Source: Flaccisagitta enflata (Eukaryota; Chaetognatha; Sagittoidea; Aphragmophora). From it: a stretch of DNA of 64,000 bases. The notes beneath the pieces are model-generated. The model ran no database searches. It was not told where the DNA came from and saw only the letters and a list, made by a program, of their open reading frames with translations. Numbering within the stretch: position 1 is the stretch's first letter; each line of letters starts with the position of its first letter. This document shows positions 37,217 through 48,089 of this stretch, piece by piece. The stretch spans positions 12,214,001 through 12,278,000 of the forward strand of contig OZ231128.1 of assembly GCA_965153355.1 (NCBI GenBank). The letters run 5' to 3'. The translations under genes were made by a program, and so were the position numbers.

Positions 37217-37330
37217 TGTGGCAATTCCATTACTGATTATGCCAATTACTGCCTTTCTCAATTTGAAAGAATCAAAACAACGACGCACAAAACCAAATTG
37301 CCAACAATCCTGGATGTCAAAGTCGCAAAA
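37217..37330 (+). CDS. ARHGAP39: ARHGAP39-type protein, MyTH4-RhoGAP linker exon
   Basis: Exon of 38 codons, phase 0 to 0, between TTTTCTACAG and AAA|GTAAGT. It reads CGNSITDYANYCLSQFERIK ... LPTILDVKVAK. In vertebrate ARHGAP39 the corresponding segment is a Y-A-x-Y-C block, then a basic helix and a KPNVEEIRHAK-like stretch ahead of the RhoGAP domain. The YANYC match and position support the assignment. Joined to the MyTH4 exon it lacks the basic linker seen in vertebrates, so a small exon may be missing. Confidence 0.8.
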
Positions 37331-37380
37331 GTAAGTAAAATTGATGTAAAATCTCGTCCTGACGAACATGATAGTGAGAA

Positions 37381-37572
37381 AACAAGGCCGGACCCATGGT
37401 CGCGTGCGGGTGGGCAGGGGCCATATTTTTGAAGTCATGAGACCATTTGGGCAGGAGCAGTGATGTCACAGAATAAAAAACATGAAAATGTAAAGTGCGA
37501 CCAACCGACCCACCAACCGACCGACCGATGGACAAAGCGGGTTGTAGAGTCGCATGCACGCGACCAAAAATT
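37381..37572 (-). mobile_element. Family A element
   Basis: AACAAGGCCGGACCCATGGTCGCGTGCGGGTGGGCAGGGGCC ... GCGGGTTGTAGAGTCGCATGCACGCGACCAAAAA. Complete. Confidence 0.85.
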
Positions 37573-37684
37573 GCATGTAAAGAAGTAGGGAAAAAATTTC
37601 TAAGACGATACAGATCTTTTGTTTCTTTCGGGTTTCCCCGCTTGGGCGAAGCTTTAATTCAAGTAGATTCGGGTTAAAATGTAT

Positions 37685-37792
37685 AAGACCCAGCCCTCAC
37701 CTAGCCCTAACGCTATCCCTAACCCTAACCCTAACCCTAAAACCACCCCCGACCCCAACCTTAACCCTAACCCTACCCCTAACCCTAAATAA
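37685..37792. repeat. Interstitial telomere-type (CCCTAA)n tract
   Basis: CCCTAACCCTAACCCTAACCC with degenerate flanks (AACCCTACCCCTAACCC). It matches the TTAGGG class of telomere repeat and is internal to an intron. Confidence 0.85.
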
Positions 37793-37940
37793 AAAAAAAC
37801 GCTTAGAAAGTCAGTAAAACAAAAGACATCACCGAGTTCGAAAACAGTACCACAAGTAGATGATTGTTACATGCTAGCCCCTTCCGGTTGATTCTTTAAA
37901 GTTGTGGATTATTCCATCCATTGGTCTTTTCGAAGAATGA

Positions 37941-38127
37941 TTTTTAGTCGCGTGCTACGCGACTCTACACCCCGCTTTGTCGGTCGGTCGGTCTGTTGGT
38001 CACACTTTACTTTTTTTATGATTTTTATGTTTGGACCTCACCGCTCCTGCCAAAATGGTCTAGTGACCTCAAATATGGCCCCTGCCCACCCGCACGCGAC
38101 TTCGGTAGCCGTGTATCCGGCCTTGTC
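37941..38127 (+). mobile_element. Family A element
   Basis: TTTTTAGTCGCGTGCTACGCGACTCTACACCCCGC ... GCCCCTGCCCACCCGCACGCGACTTCGGTAGCCGTGTATCCGGCCTTGT. One of the best preserved copies. Confidence 0.88.
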
Positions 38128-38300
38128 AATTGAAATTTCACTTGATAACTGAGCTTTTAAAATGAATTTCTCTGCTTTTTAAAACAATTCCATGGGGAAT
38201 GCGGGAAATGGGAGGAGAGAAGAAACATGGTATTACATCATTGTTAGAGAGAAATTTTTAAGCCCGACACAAATGAACTCAAAACTTTCCTTTTTCGAAG

Positions 38301-38488
38301 TTGTCTCTGACGCGTCCGCGACTGTTTGGCAGCAATCTTGACGAGATTGTCAGTGGACAAAACAAAAACAAAACAAAAACAAAACAAAGCAAGAGTGATT
38401 TCGATCGACGGAGCATCCCTTGGATTCAAATCACTCTTTCAGAGGCTCTACTCAAAAATCCAAACGTTAAAGTCGAGGGCATTTTCAG
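38301..38488 (+). CDS. ARHGAP39: ARHGAP39-type protein, RhoGAP exon 1 (up to arginine finger)
   Basis: 62 codons plus 2 nt after TTTTTCGAAG, ending TTC AG|GTTAG. It reads RLFGSNLDEIVSGQ, a Lys/Thr/Asn-rich stretch, then IPWIQITLSEALLKNPNVKV and EGIFR. FG-L-E is the RhoGAP entry motif (FGSSLQEVM in ARHGAP39), PW-Q--LSE the next helix, and GIFR carries the catalytic arginine finger, whose codon is split across the intron (AG|A). The (AAAAC)-type run coding NKNKTKTKQ is an expansion inside the exon. Confidence 0.92.
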
Positions 38489-38673
38489 GTTAGAATCAAC
38501 TTGTTTGTGCGGTACAAATGGAAACCGTTTTCTATGATAGTTACGGTTGAATGATTTTGTTGGTGGTGTTTTCATGGTAGAGTCAGACACAATGAAAATG
38601 AACATTGGAAAAAAAACTTTTGGTAATGTATCAACACTTGTATCACAATAAATGAAGAAGTAACTGTGAAAGT

Positions 38674-38896
38674 AACAAGGCCGGATACACGGCAATCCAG
38701 TCGCGGACGGTTGAGCAGGAGCAATATTGCATCAATCATATGGCATGATGCAATGACTTAACATTTTGAGTGATTCCCTTGAGTTTTCACCATATATGAC
38801 TCGTGTCCACAAACCGACCAACCAACTGACCTACCAACCGACCAACCAACGGACGGACAAAGCCTCTTATAGAGATGCGTGGACACATCTAAAACA
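38674..38896 (-). mobile_element. Family A element
   Basis: AACAAGGCCGGATACACGGCAATCCAGTCGCGGACGG ... ACAAAGCCTCTTATAGAGATGCGTGGACACATCTAAAA. Confidence 0.8.
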
Positions 38897-38944
38897 ACAT
38901 GAGCTTGACTCAATCATTTCATCCTTGATTTTTATTCATTGTAG

Positions 38945-39036
38945 AGTTCCGGGAGACAGCGAAGAAGTTCAGAGATTGAAATATTTATTGGAAATTCGAC
39001 GCGACGCCCGCGTCTTGTCACCGAAACGGAGAGTTG
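38945..39036 (+). CDS. ARHGAP39: ARHGAP39-type protein, RhoGAP exon 2 (VPGD)
   Basis: Starts after CATTGTAG with 1 nt completing the arginine finger, then VPGDSEEVQRLKYLLEIRRD and ARVLSPKRRV, and one phase-1 base before GTAAAG. FRVPGDxxEVxxLK is diagnostic of the ARHGAP39/vilse RhoGAP subgroup. The basic segment after LKYLLEI has no counterpart in the shorter vertebrate loop. The frame also stays open past the donor into a Gly/Cys-rich repeat (39046-39240), so a longer read-through form cannot be excluded. Confidence 0.88.
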
Positions 39037-39045
39037 GTAAAGTCG

Positions 39046-39215
39046 ATGGCGGAGGCAGCCGAGGCACGGCCGGTTGTGGCGGAGGCAGCTGTGGCGGAGG
39101 CAGCCGGGGCACGGCCGGTTGTGGCGGAGGCAGCCGAGGCACGGCCGGTTGTGGCGGAGGCAGCTGTGGTGTAGGTGGCTGTGGCAAAGGCAGCTGTGGC
39201 GCAGGCGGTTGTGTT
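39046..39215 (+). repeat. GGCGGAGGCAGC minisatellite just after a donor
   Basis: Repeats of GGAGGCAGCCGAGGCACGGCCGGTTGTGGC and GGAGGCAGCTGTGGC begin 10 bp downstream of the donor. In the exon frame they read GGGSRGTAGCGGGSC. Confidence 0.85.
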
Positions 39216-39449
39216 GAAGGCGCCCGTGGTGAAAGTGGCGGTGAAAGTGATAGAATCGGCAGCAGTGTTGGCGACAGTGGTGCTGTCGGCGAGAACAGCC
39301 GAGGGACATATACTAGAACGGAGATGATGACGAGGAGAACGACGACGGCGACAACGCTATCAAAGTCCCATGTCACCCAAGCATTACACCCTGCATCTCT
39401 TACTGACGCAAAATCACAGACGATATCCCGCAATGTGGAATTGTGGTCA

Positions 39450-39525
39450 ATGTCAGGTCAGGTCAGGTCAAGTCAATGTTAGGTCCATATCAGGTCAATG
39501 TCAGGTCAGGTCAATGTCAGATGCA
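39450..39525. repeat. GTCAATGTCAGGTCAG short repeat
   Basis: Imperfect GTCAGGTCAATGTCAG units. Confidence 0.7.
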
Positions 39526-39657
39526 CAACGTGTATAAACCTTGAACTAGGCAAAAAATTGCCGCAAACGGTTAGGCGAGTACCATAATTATGAGCGCTCA
39601 CAACTCACATACATAGTATAAGCGTGACAGTCACTGTCAGAAGCGACAGAGCCAGTT

Positions 39658-39832
39658 AACAAGGCCGGATACACGGCAATCCAGTCATGGACGGTTGGAA
39701 AGGAGCAGTAATGATAAAACCGCTCGCAAGTTTAGAAATATTTCGGGCCGACCGACGGACCGACCGACGAACCAACCGACCGACACGGCAAGGTGTAGAG
39801 TCGCGTGTCCGCGACTGAAAAAAAAATCTGTC
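39658..39832 (-). mobile_element. Family A element
   Basis: AACAAGGCCGGATACACGGCAATCCAGTCATGGACGG ... AGGTGTAGAGTCGCGTGTCCGCGACTGAAAAAA. Confidence 0.8.
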
Positions 39833-39896
39833 AGCATATGACGGTTGACAAAGCAAAAACAAGAAGAGCGGCGTATAGATTTTTTAATGTTTGTAA

Positions 39897-40109
<213 letters not shown>

Positions 40110-40149
40110 TGAGAAATCATTCCAGCCATTGATTGGCCATCGATGGACT

Positions 40150-41012
40150 GACAGACTGACATTTGTAAGATTTCTATCTGGTCGTTTCATGGCATTCTGC
40201 GCCTTGATTTTTTTCGTAAACAAATCTCCCCCATGCATTTTTAAGAAAACTATGACTAGAAAAGTCTGCTGAAAAAAAACGGAAGAAAAAGAGCGCAAAA
40301 CAAGCTTACCGTAGGCACCGTCCATAATATTTTTCCATTTATTCTTCTGTTTAAAAATTGAAAAAACGCTGACCTGATCATTTGTGAAAGTGTAGGGTAA
40401 TGCCCCACACGCCACGGGGGAGGCTTTCATAGGTCAAGAAAAATTCTCGGTTATAATGGCGAGTGGTTTGGGCCTCAGGAAGGTTTACTTCATCACTTCA
40501 TACCAAATCGAAATTTTTTTTGCTTCAAAATTTTTTTAAAAATGCCGTAAAATGCCGTAAAAATGGCGTAAAATGATACTAAATGATGAAGGGTTGGCGT
40601 GTATTTTACATGAATGTGTCTTAGTGCCAGATAATCATTGTCTGCCCATTTTTTGACCATAGCGGCGGTTTGGGACCCAACAAACTGGCAAAAATGCTAT
40701 TTTTACGGCTTTTTACAGCACAAAATGATACTAAATGATGACAGGTTGGCCTGCATTTATGCATAAATGTGTCTTAGTGCCAGATAATCATTGTTTGCCC
40801 ATTTTTTGACCATAGCGGCGGTTTTGGACAAAAAAAAACTGTCAAAAATGCTAATTTTACGGCTTTTTACATCATTTTACGGCTTTTTAAAGTAAACCTT
40901 CCTGAGGCCCAAACCACTTGCTTTTATGACCGAGAATTTTTCTTGACCTATGAAAGCCTCCCCCGTGACGTGCCCAATTCTAAGCTCTTGCAGTGAAACG
41001 ATCTCTTGCTCA
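40150..41012 (-). repeat. Dispersed repeat interrupted by a foldback (second copy at 51057)
   Basis: 40157-40394 and 40978-41012 together are the reverse complement of 51057-51345 (GAATAAATGGAAAAATATTATGGACGGTGC; AATTCTAAGCTCTTGCAGTGAAACGATCTC). Both hold a frame KQKNKWKNIMDGAY followed by a GTAAGC-like site, so the repeat may derive from an unrecognised exon. Confidence 0.8.
40395..40977. mobile_element. Foldback element with defined empty site
   Basis: Arms CACGCCACGGGGGAGGCTTTCATAGGTCAAG ... AAGTAAACC and the inverse at 40880-40975. The interior holds two tandem copies of AAATGATACTAAATGATG...TAGTGCCAGATAATCATTG. The paralogous repeat at 51 kb lacks it. Confidence 0.88.
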
Positions 41013-41064
41013 TGTATAGAGTCATCGAAAACAAAATTATTCAAGATTCAGACAAAGTGATATA

Positions 41065-44000
41065 CACATATGCAGTAGGGGATGTCATACTATGTTGTTG
41101 GTGGATTATCATTATGGAACTCTGGATATAAGTTGTTCATGATGTCCTTAAAACAGTGGAAAAAGTTTTGGTCCACTCTCGTCTTGTCTAGATGTGCCCA
41201 TTTTTGACCAAAGTCAGGGTGTCAGATAGGCGAAAATTGCAAAAATTGTTAAAATCCGCCAAAATAGGTTAACTTAAGCAGTATGTAGGGCTACCAAAAT
41301 ATAACCGTGCTAAAAGCCATTATCATTTTTTGCATTCATACAACACTAATACACATTGCTAAACCCTACAAATCAAATGGAAACCTCTGAATCAAGTCAG
41401 ACAGTCAATCAAAAGGGGTCAAAAATTGCAAAAAAATTGCAAAAATGGCAATAACTCTAAAAATTGCTCAAGTGCTCAATTTTTTTCCTCCAAGACTTGC
41501 ATATGTGTTTTATTTCAGTATTTTTTATTTGGTTATTTTTTTTCCTTTTTGTTTTGTTTTGTTTTTTGTTTTTTTTTTCAATTTTTTTATAAACATTAAC
41601 AAGAAATGCAAAAAAAAAACACATTAAAATCACAGTGTAGATTTATCTTCAAAGAGGACAGAGTATGTCACATCCAGTGGTTTTATTTTTAACCACTAAG
41701 GACAATAAAAGTTCAATACAATTCAATCATTAGAATTCTTAAAAGAGGATATCCTTTTAGCAACAAATCAAGAATATGATGGCAGTGATACCCCTTGCCT
41801 CGCTTTTCATGATTGTGAATCGGAGTGAGGGGAAGCAGGACAGCAGCCCCAATGAGGACAAAGCTCTTTAGAACATAGGGGGACTTTTGTTCTTCCAGCT
41901 TAATTTCATTTGATAGGGTGCAAAAGAGGACTGATTGAAGGTCTATGTTTTAGGGCTGATTTGAGGCCTGAGGAAGCTTGTTAGACAAATTACCCATTGC
42001 CCTGCTTTGAATGGCTGTGAATTGAAGTGAGGAGAAGCAGGGCAGTGGCCCTTAAGGGGATGAAGTGCTGTAAAACATAGGGGGACTTACATTTGTCCTT
42101 CGGTCTATCCATCTGTCTTATGATGGCTAAGTTGAAGCCTTTGCGGGTAGATTGGTGGCCTGATATGGCTGATTGAGAAAAGATTACAGGCAGATTTCAG
42201 GCCTGAGATGGTGGATTTCATCCTTAAGATGGCAGATTTCAGTCCCGGGAGGCAAATTTCAGGCCTGAGAGGACAGATTCCAAGCCTGAGAGGACATATT
42301 TCAGTCCTGAGAGAGCTGATTTTGGACCTTAACTGTCTGATGGGGGACAAATGCACGGATGGATGGACAGATGGATGGATGGACGAACAGAACTCTCCCT
42401 GTGTCCTACAGGACTTTATCCCCTTTAGAGCCGCTACCCAAAAGGGAGCTAATTGTCAGGAACCTTATGGGGATCTTTCCATCCCAGCAGACAACTTTCC
42501 ACTTCCCCATGGCAAACACAACATCAGTAAATCTGCTGCCAAAGAAGCAGATTCCATGATTAAGGGCAGTCTGCATTACCTTCAATTTTGTGGGTTGCAG
42601 TTAAACTGTACATTTTCTCCAGAGCTAAAGTAAATCCCTCCTTTCGGATCTTGCTAGCACAAAAATCCCACCTTTGTTGCACTGGTAGGCAGGGATAAAC
42701 TGCAATAACCACAAATCACTTTTTTGGGAAGTCCTGTGGGATACATAAGGACTTTTGTTAGTCCGTTCATTCATTTGTCTGTCCGGTTGTCTCCCCATCA
42801 GGCCTCTCAGGCCTCAAATCTACCCTCTCAGGCCTCCAATCTGGCAACTCAGGTCTCATTTCAGCCCTCTCAACCCTTAAATCTGGATTCTCAGTCCTCA
42901 TTTAGCCCTCAGACCTAAATTTTACAATCTTCAACATCCAATTAGCCCTTTTGGTTTTCAAATTAACCATCTCAGACTAGAAATAATCACAGAAGCATTA
43001 GATGGTCAGCAATACCCATTGCCCCTACTTGAGTATATATTTGTGTGAGATGGTTGGTGGGGGCTGATGACCTATGCTGTATTGGGGCTGAGTTTGAGCA
43101 TTGGGGCTGAGTTTTGGGTCCTGAGGTTGGGTCTGGAGGACTGAGGTTGGAATTTTAGCCTCAAGGTTGTGACTTAATCCTTGTGCTTGGGACTTGAATA
43201 CTAGGGCTGCTGCTCAACCAGACTTCCAATTAGTCTTATCAGGCCACAACCCAGCGGTTCAAGGCTTCTTAGGTCTCAAAAAAGCCTCTCAGGCCTCAGA
43301 TCATCCTCCTCAGGGCTGATTTCAGCTCTCTCAGGATTCAAATTTGTCTAACAAGCTTCCTCAGGCCTCAAATCAGCCCTAAAACATAGACCTTCAATCA
43401 GTCCTCTTTAGCACCCTATCAAATAAAATTAAGCTGGAAGAACAAAAGTCCCCCTGTGTTCTAAAGAGCTTTGTCCTCATTGGGGCTGCTGTCCTGCTTC
43501 CCCTCACTCCAATTCACAATCATGAAAAGCGGGGCAAGGGGTATCGCTGCTATCATATTCTTGATTTGTTGCCAAAAGGATATCCTCTTTTAAGAATTCT
43601 AATGATTGAATTGTATTGAATCTTTATTGTCCTTAGTGGTTAGAAATAAAACCACTGGATGTGACATACTCTGTCCTCTTTGAAGATAAATCTGCACTGT
43701 GATTTTAATGGTTTTTTTTATGTTTCTTGCTAATGTTTATAAAAAATTGAAAAAAACACAAAAAAAAACCAAAACAAAACAAAAAGAAAAAAACAAATAA
43801 CCAAAAAAGAAATACTGAAGTAAAACACCTATGCAAGTCCTGGAGAAAAAAAACTGAACACTTGAGCAATTTTTAGAGTTATTGCCATTTTTGCGATTTT
43901 TTGCAATTTTTGACCTCTTTTAATTAACTGTGTGACTTGATTCAGAGGTTTCCATTTGATTTGTAGGGTTTAGCAATGTGTATTAGTGATGTATGAATGC

Positions 44001-44268
44001 AAAAAATGATAATGGCTATTAGCACAGTTATATTTTGGTAGCCCTACATACTGCTTAAGTTAACCTGTTTTGGCGGATTTGGACAATTTTTACGATTTTC
44101 GCCTATCTGACACCCTGACTTTGGTCAAAAATGGGCACATCTAGACAAGACGAGAGTGGACCAAAACTTTTTCCACTGTTTTAAGGACATCATGAACAAC
44201 TTATATCCAGAGTTCCATAATGAGTTTCCACCGACAACATAGTATGACATCCCCTAATATGCAGGATC
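41065..44268. mobile_element. Large foldback element, 3.2 kb, in RhoGAP intron
   Basis: CAGTAGGGGATGTCATACTATGTTG ... GGTGTCAGATAGGCG (41070-41235) is inverted at 44100-44268. 41440-42070 pairs with 43370-43900. The inner part has AGGCCTGAGAGGACAG repeats (42180-42320) against CTCAGGCCTCAAATC (42795-43400), and the GTGTCCTACAGGACTTTATCCCC motif near 42400. Same architecture as the palindrome at 10.7-15.2 kb. No transposase frame. Confidence 0.85.
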
Positions 44269-44299
44269 GGCCGGACTGACAGATGAATCAATTTTGACA

Positions 44300-44536
44300 A
44301 GGTGTGTTCCGAGTGACGACAACAAACGCGTTTTTCCTCCTTGATCGCGTTAACAATGTGAACATTTACTCAAAAAATCATTTTGTCCAACAAGGGAGAT
44401 TGAGAGCAAAGCAAGCGCAGTTAAGCCGAGAGCTGCAGAGCGAGTGAGCAGAGTAAATATTGCGAGCGATCCAATGTAGTGAGCGATCGAGTGGTCTGTT
44501 AAAAGCGCGATTGCCCTTGACTAGAAACGCGCCCTT
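44300..44536 (-). mobile_element. Family B element, reverse
   Basis: GGTGTGTTCCGAGTGACGAC ... GATCGAGTGGTCTGTT ... GACTAGAAACGCGCCC. More diverged than other copies. Confidence 0.7.
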
Positions 44537-44634
44537 AAAACTATCTTACATCTTGAATAAAAACATTAGTTCATTCATTGACATGAAAATGAACACAAAT
44601 CAATTGCGAATCCATGAATATGAGCCCATCTAAA

Positions 44635-44862
44635 AACAAGCGACGCGGGGTCACAATATCGTTGCGTACGGATGGGCAGGGGCATCCAACCCCCATCCGC
44701 ATCCCAACCCACCTGCAACACTCAAACATACACAAAAAGTGTCGGAAACGCTCGTTTTTCCACTTTTCAACTCGATCTCCATGACCAACGGACGGACGGA
44801 CCAACGGACGGACGGACGGACGGACAAAGCCTCTTATAGAGTTGCGTGTCCGCAACTAAAAA
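44635..44862 (-). mobile_element. Family A element
   Basis: AACAAGCGACGCGGGGTCACAATATCGTTGCGTACGGATGGGCAGGGGC ... (GGAC)n ... AAAGCCTCTTATAGAGTTGCGTGTCCGCAACTAAAAA. Confidence 0.8.
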
Positions 44863-45015
44863 TTGTCTTCCCTTTTTAAGTTGGTGATCAAGCTCTTATG
44901 TTAGCTTTAACTTAATCACTGCCGCTATTCTTCAGAGAAGCATTTTGCAGGGTTTCCTGAAGTACAAATGCAAAATGCAAATGTGTGATCTTTGCTACTC
45001 CCCTTTCCATCTCAG

Positions 45016-45100
45016 CGACAAGGAACGCGCAACAGCCATCATCGCCGCTCTTCCAACGATAAACCGACTCGTTGTCAAGTACCTCATTAGATTTCTCCAG
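45016..45100 (+). CDS. ARHGAP39: ARHGAP39-type protein, RhoGAP exon 4
   Basis: 1 nt plus 28 codons after CCTTTCCATCTCAG, ending CTCCAG|GTGTGG in phase 0. It reads (N)DKERATAIIAALPTINRLVV and KYLIRFLQ, against the LPRINRMVLCYLIRFLQ block of ARHGAP39. LP-IN is the conserved RhoGAP helix, and the Asn of the LPxxN motif is present. Confidence 0.92.
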
Positions 45101-45171
45101 GTGTGGGTGGGAAAAAGATCATTTGACGGGACTAGTTAACACATCCAATCGATATGTAATTGATGTATATA

Positions 45172-45341
45172 CAGTCGAACATCGCTAGAGCGCAACCGAT
45201 AATAAGGCGTACCCGTCTTTGAGGCTTGCAGATTTTCCATCTCCTTCCATTTTGTAGCAATTCATTTGTTTGCTGCTATAAGGCAGCTGAACAATACAGC
45301 GTGATTTGTCTCTTGCCATGCGCTCTAATGAGGTTGTTCTG
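45172..45341. mobile_element. Pogo/Tc1-like MITE, diverged
   Basis: CAGTCGAACATCGCTAGAGCGC start and GCGCTCTAATGAGGTTGTTCTG end. It shares AATAAGG and AAGGCA blocks with the copy at 52196. Confidence 0.55.
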
Positions 45342-45479
45342 TCCGTTCATCCATCCGTCTTCGATGCTTGAATAAAAAAAAGGAAAGCAAATGTTTCTGC
45401 CCCTACCCTCCATCCACGACAATATTGTAACCACATGTTACTTGTTGGTTTTTTCAAATGTATGTGTGTTTTGGTAAAC

Positions 45480-45513
45480 ATTGACAGAAATTCGCTATTG
45501 ACAGAAATTCGCT
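45480..45513 (+). repeat. 17-bp tandem duplication of a splice acceptor
   Basis: ATTGACAGAAATTCGCT occurs twice in direct succession (45480-45496, 45497-45513), giving two CAG|AAATTCGCT acceptors 17 nt apart. Only the downstream one keeps the reading frame. Confidence 0.95.
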
Positions 45514-45600
45514 ACTCCCGAGTTCGTTTCAAAGACCAAAATGGATGTAAATAATCTTTCGATGGTTTGGGCTCCATCTTGCCTTCGATGTCCTTCGCAG
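45505..45600 (+). CDS. ARHGAP39: ARHGAP39-type protein, RhoGAP exon 5
   Basis: 32 codons, phase 0 to 0, ending TCGCAG|GTAAAT. It reads KFATPEFVSKTKMDVNNLSM and VWAPSCLRCPSQ, matching TKMDVSNLAMVMAPNCLRC. The NL--V-AP-CL motif includes the conserved Asn and Pro of the RhoGAP fold. The start is set by phase: the upstream duplicate acceptor (45488) would shift the frame. Confidence 0.92.
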
Positions 45601-45616
45601 GTAAATCTTTTTCTTC

Positions 45617-45657
45617 ATCATGATCATCATCATCATCATCATCACTATCATCATCAG

Positions 45658-45721
<64 letters not shown>

Positions 45722-45781
45722 GTCATCGTCATCGTCATCATCATCATCATCATCATTATCATCATCATCATTATCAATACT

Positions 45782-45830
<49 letters not shown>

Positions 45831-45853
45831 ACATCATCATCATTACCAATACT

Positions 45854-45890
<37 letters not shown>

Positions 45891-45897
45891 CCATCAC

Positions 45898-45962
<65 letters not shown>

Positions 45963-45964
45963 AG

Positions 45965-46033
<69 letters not shown>

Positions 46034-46050
46034 TTCGTCATCATCATCAT
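45617..46050. repeat. (CAT)n trinucleotide microsatellite
   Basis: About 430 bp of ATC/CAT with few interruptions, starting 16 bp after the donor. Poly-His, poly-Asp, poly-Ile and poly-Met frames are shadows. Confidence 0.97.
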
Positions 46051-46430
46051 GATCAATCATTAGGGTGGGTAATGGAGGATGGTATACTACAGAAAACCAT
46101 GACATAGGCCATGTGCATCTACAAAATGCTTTTTGTTGCTTTTTGGGTAGTCCACGGGCGGAATGTATAAAACATGTTCTCAATCTGTCAAACTCATTTT
46201 TGATATTTTTATTAACATGGCTTCAAAGTTTGCTCAATTCCCTGCATGTACCCTTGGTCTTGGAATTTTAAGCCACAAAACAGCAAACCTGCTTTCAGTG
46301 GTATGAGAGCTGACTGACACGGTATAGATATGATTTGTATTATCTGTCTGCGGGTTTGCAAAACATGCCTGATAAGGTCGCATCCTCCCCAACTCCTTCA
46401 TCTTAGTTTTTCATTGCTGTTGATTTTCAG

Positions 46431-46526
46431 GATCCCATTTGGATATTCGAGAATACGGGCAAAGAAATGACTTTTGTGGCGTTATTGATTCAAAATCTCG
46501 ACACTTCCGAAGTCCAGGATCTTTAG
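46431..46526 (+). CDS. ARHGAP39: ARHGAP39-type protein, terminal RhoGAP exon and stop
   Basis: 31 codons plus TAG after TTGATTTTCAG. It reads DPIWIFENTGKEMTFVALLI and QNLDTSEVQDL, against [26 protein letters not shown] of ARHGAP39, and ends within about two residues of where the vertebrate protein ends. This marks the 3' end of the gene. An AATAAA occurs only at 47241-47246, too far to be convincing. Confidence 0.93.
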   Translation, partial: DPIWIFENTGKEMTFVALLIQNLDTSEVQDL

Positions 46527-46565
46527 CGCAATTGAAATGATCGATTGACCGATCCACCGTCCGTC

Positions 46566-46782
<217 letters not shown>

Positions 46783-46810
46783 GTCTACCAACGTGTCTGT
46801 GGGAACCAAC

Positions 46811-46992
46811 TTTTCAGTCGCGAACTAGCGACTCCATTATAGGCTGTGTCCGTCCGTCTGTCCATGCGGTAGTTCGTCCGTCGGCCGGTCTCACTGGAGT
46901 TGGTAAGTGCGAAAATGCGCTGTTGTGATGGTATTCGTATGGAAAGGAAGGGTTGTACGCCCCTGCCCACCCGTCCGCGACGATAATGGTGC
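46811..46992 (+). mobile_element. Family A element, 3' truncated
   Basis: TTTTCAGTCGCGAACTAGCGACTCCATTATAGGCTGTGTCC ... CCCCTGCCCACCCGTCCGCGACGATAATGG. Confidence 0.7.
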
Positions 46993-47271
46993 CCCGGGTT
47001 ACTAGTTCCCAACGATCAACCGAATCAATAGTTCCTCCATCAACCAAGAATCCCACAAACCAACCAACCGACCAACTAACCAACCGACCAACCAACCGAC
47101 CTCCCAATCAGAATTTATCCGCCAATTTTCCGCCAGACCATTGTTGGCATTGTTTTTGATTTCGCTGTTTTGAATTTTATCTATACGTTAAATAAGAATC
47201 TCTTAATTCGGTACAACCAATATAGACTGTGTTGATAAAGAATAAAAGGAATATTAAACTTTTTTCTATTG

Positions 47272-47458
<187 letters not shown>

Positions 47459-47810
47459 ATTCTTGTAGCATAGCTTCCGCTTCCTTATTCTATCGCCGCA
47501 CTTGAAATCGTCCTGGCATTAAACGAAACTTTTTGAACTCTCTAGTCTTCAGATCTGAAGTTATGAATTAAATTAATGCTGTTATAAACAAAGGGTGTAA
47601 GATACCGTCTATCATGACTCCATGTTGTATGTTTTGCTGACTCGCCTTTTTTTACCTCGTTTTGTATCTACTTTCTATTTCCATTTTATTAAACGTGCTG
47701 ACGTCCCAAAGCAAAACTGTGCGTAGGTCATGTATGACAAAAAAGTTTTATCCTGAATAGTCTGGTATACGAAAATAAATGAAAAAGTTTGATAGTTTGA
47801 TAGCAAAAGC
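47459..47810. other. Unique intergenic sequence
   Basis: No gene recognised. Confidence 0.4.
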
Positions 47811-48089
47811 GTTATATGGTCAGTGGTACCCGTGCCCTGCCTCCGTAGGTTGTGTTTGAAGTTGAAAGAGGGAGCAGGACAGTGGCTTTTCTCGTCTTCC
47901 TCATTCTGGCAATTGGAATTTGGAACCCTAGACTGTATTCGGGCCTCGCAACTGGGATTTGTGCCTCAAGGCTGGGATTTTAGCCTCAAGACTGGGATTT
48001 AGGCCTTGAGGAGGAGAGGAGAAAAAGAAGGAGAAATTGCCCACATGTGTGAAAGCATAGGTCATCGACCTCTTTGGGGCCGCTGCCCA

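Noticed and set aside
37685-37792. Chromosome end
   Set aside because: The (CCCTAA)n tract is short, degenerate and flanked by exons of the same gene on both sides.
45488-45504. Use of the upstream duplicate acceptor as the exon 5 start
   Set aside because: The extra 17 nt shifts the frame and would abolish the MDVNNLSMVWAP match. It is kept only as a competing site.
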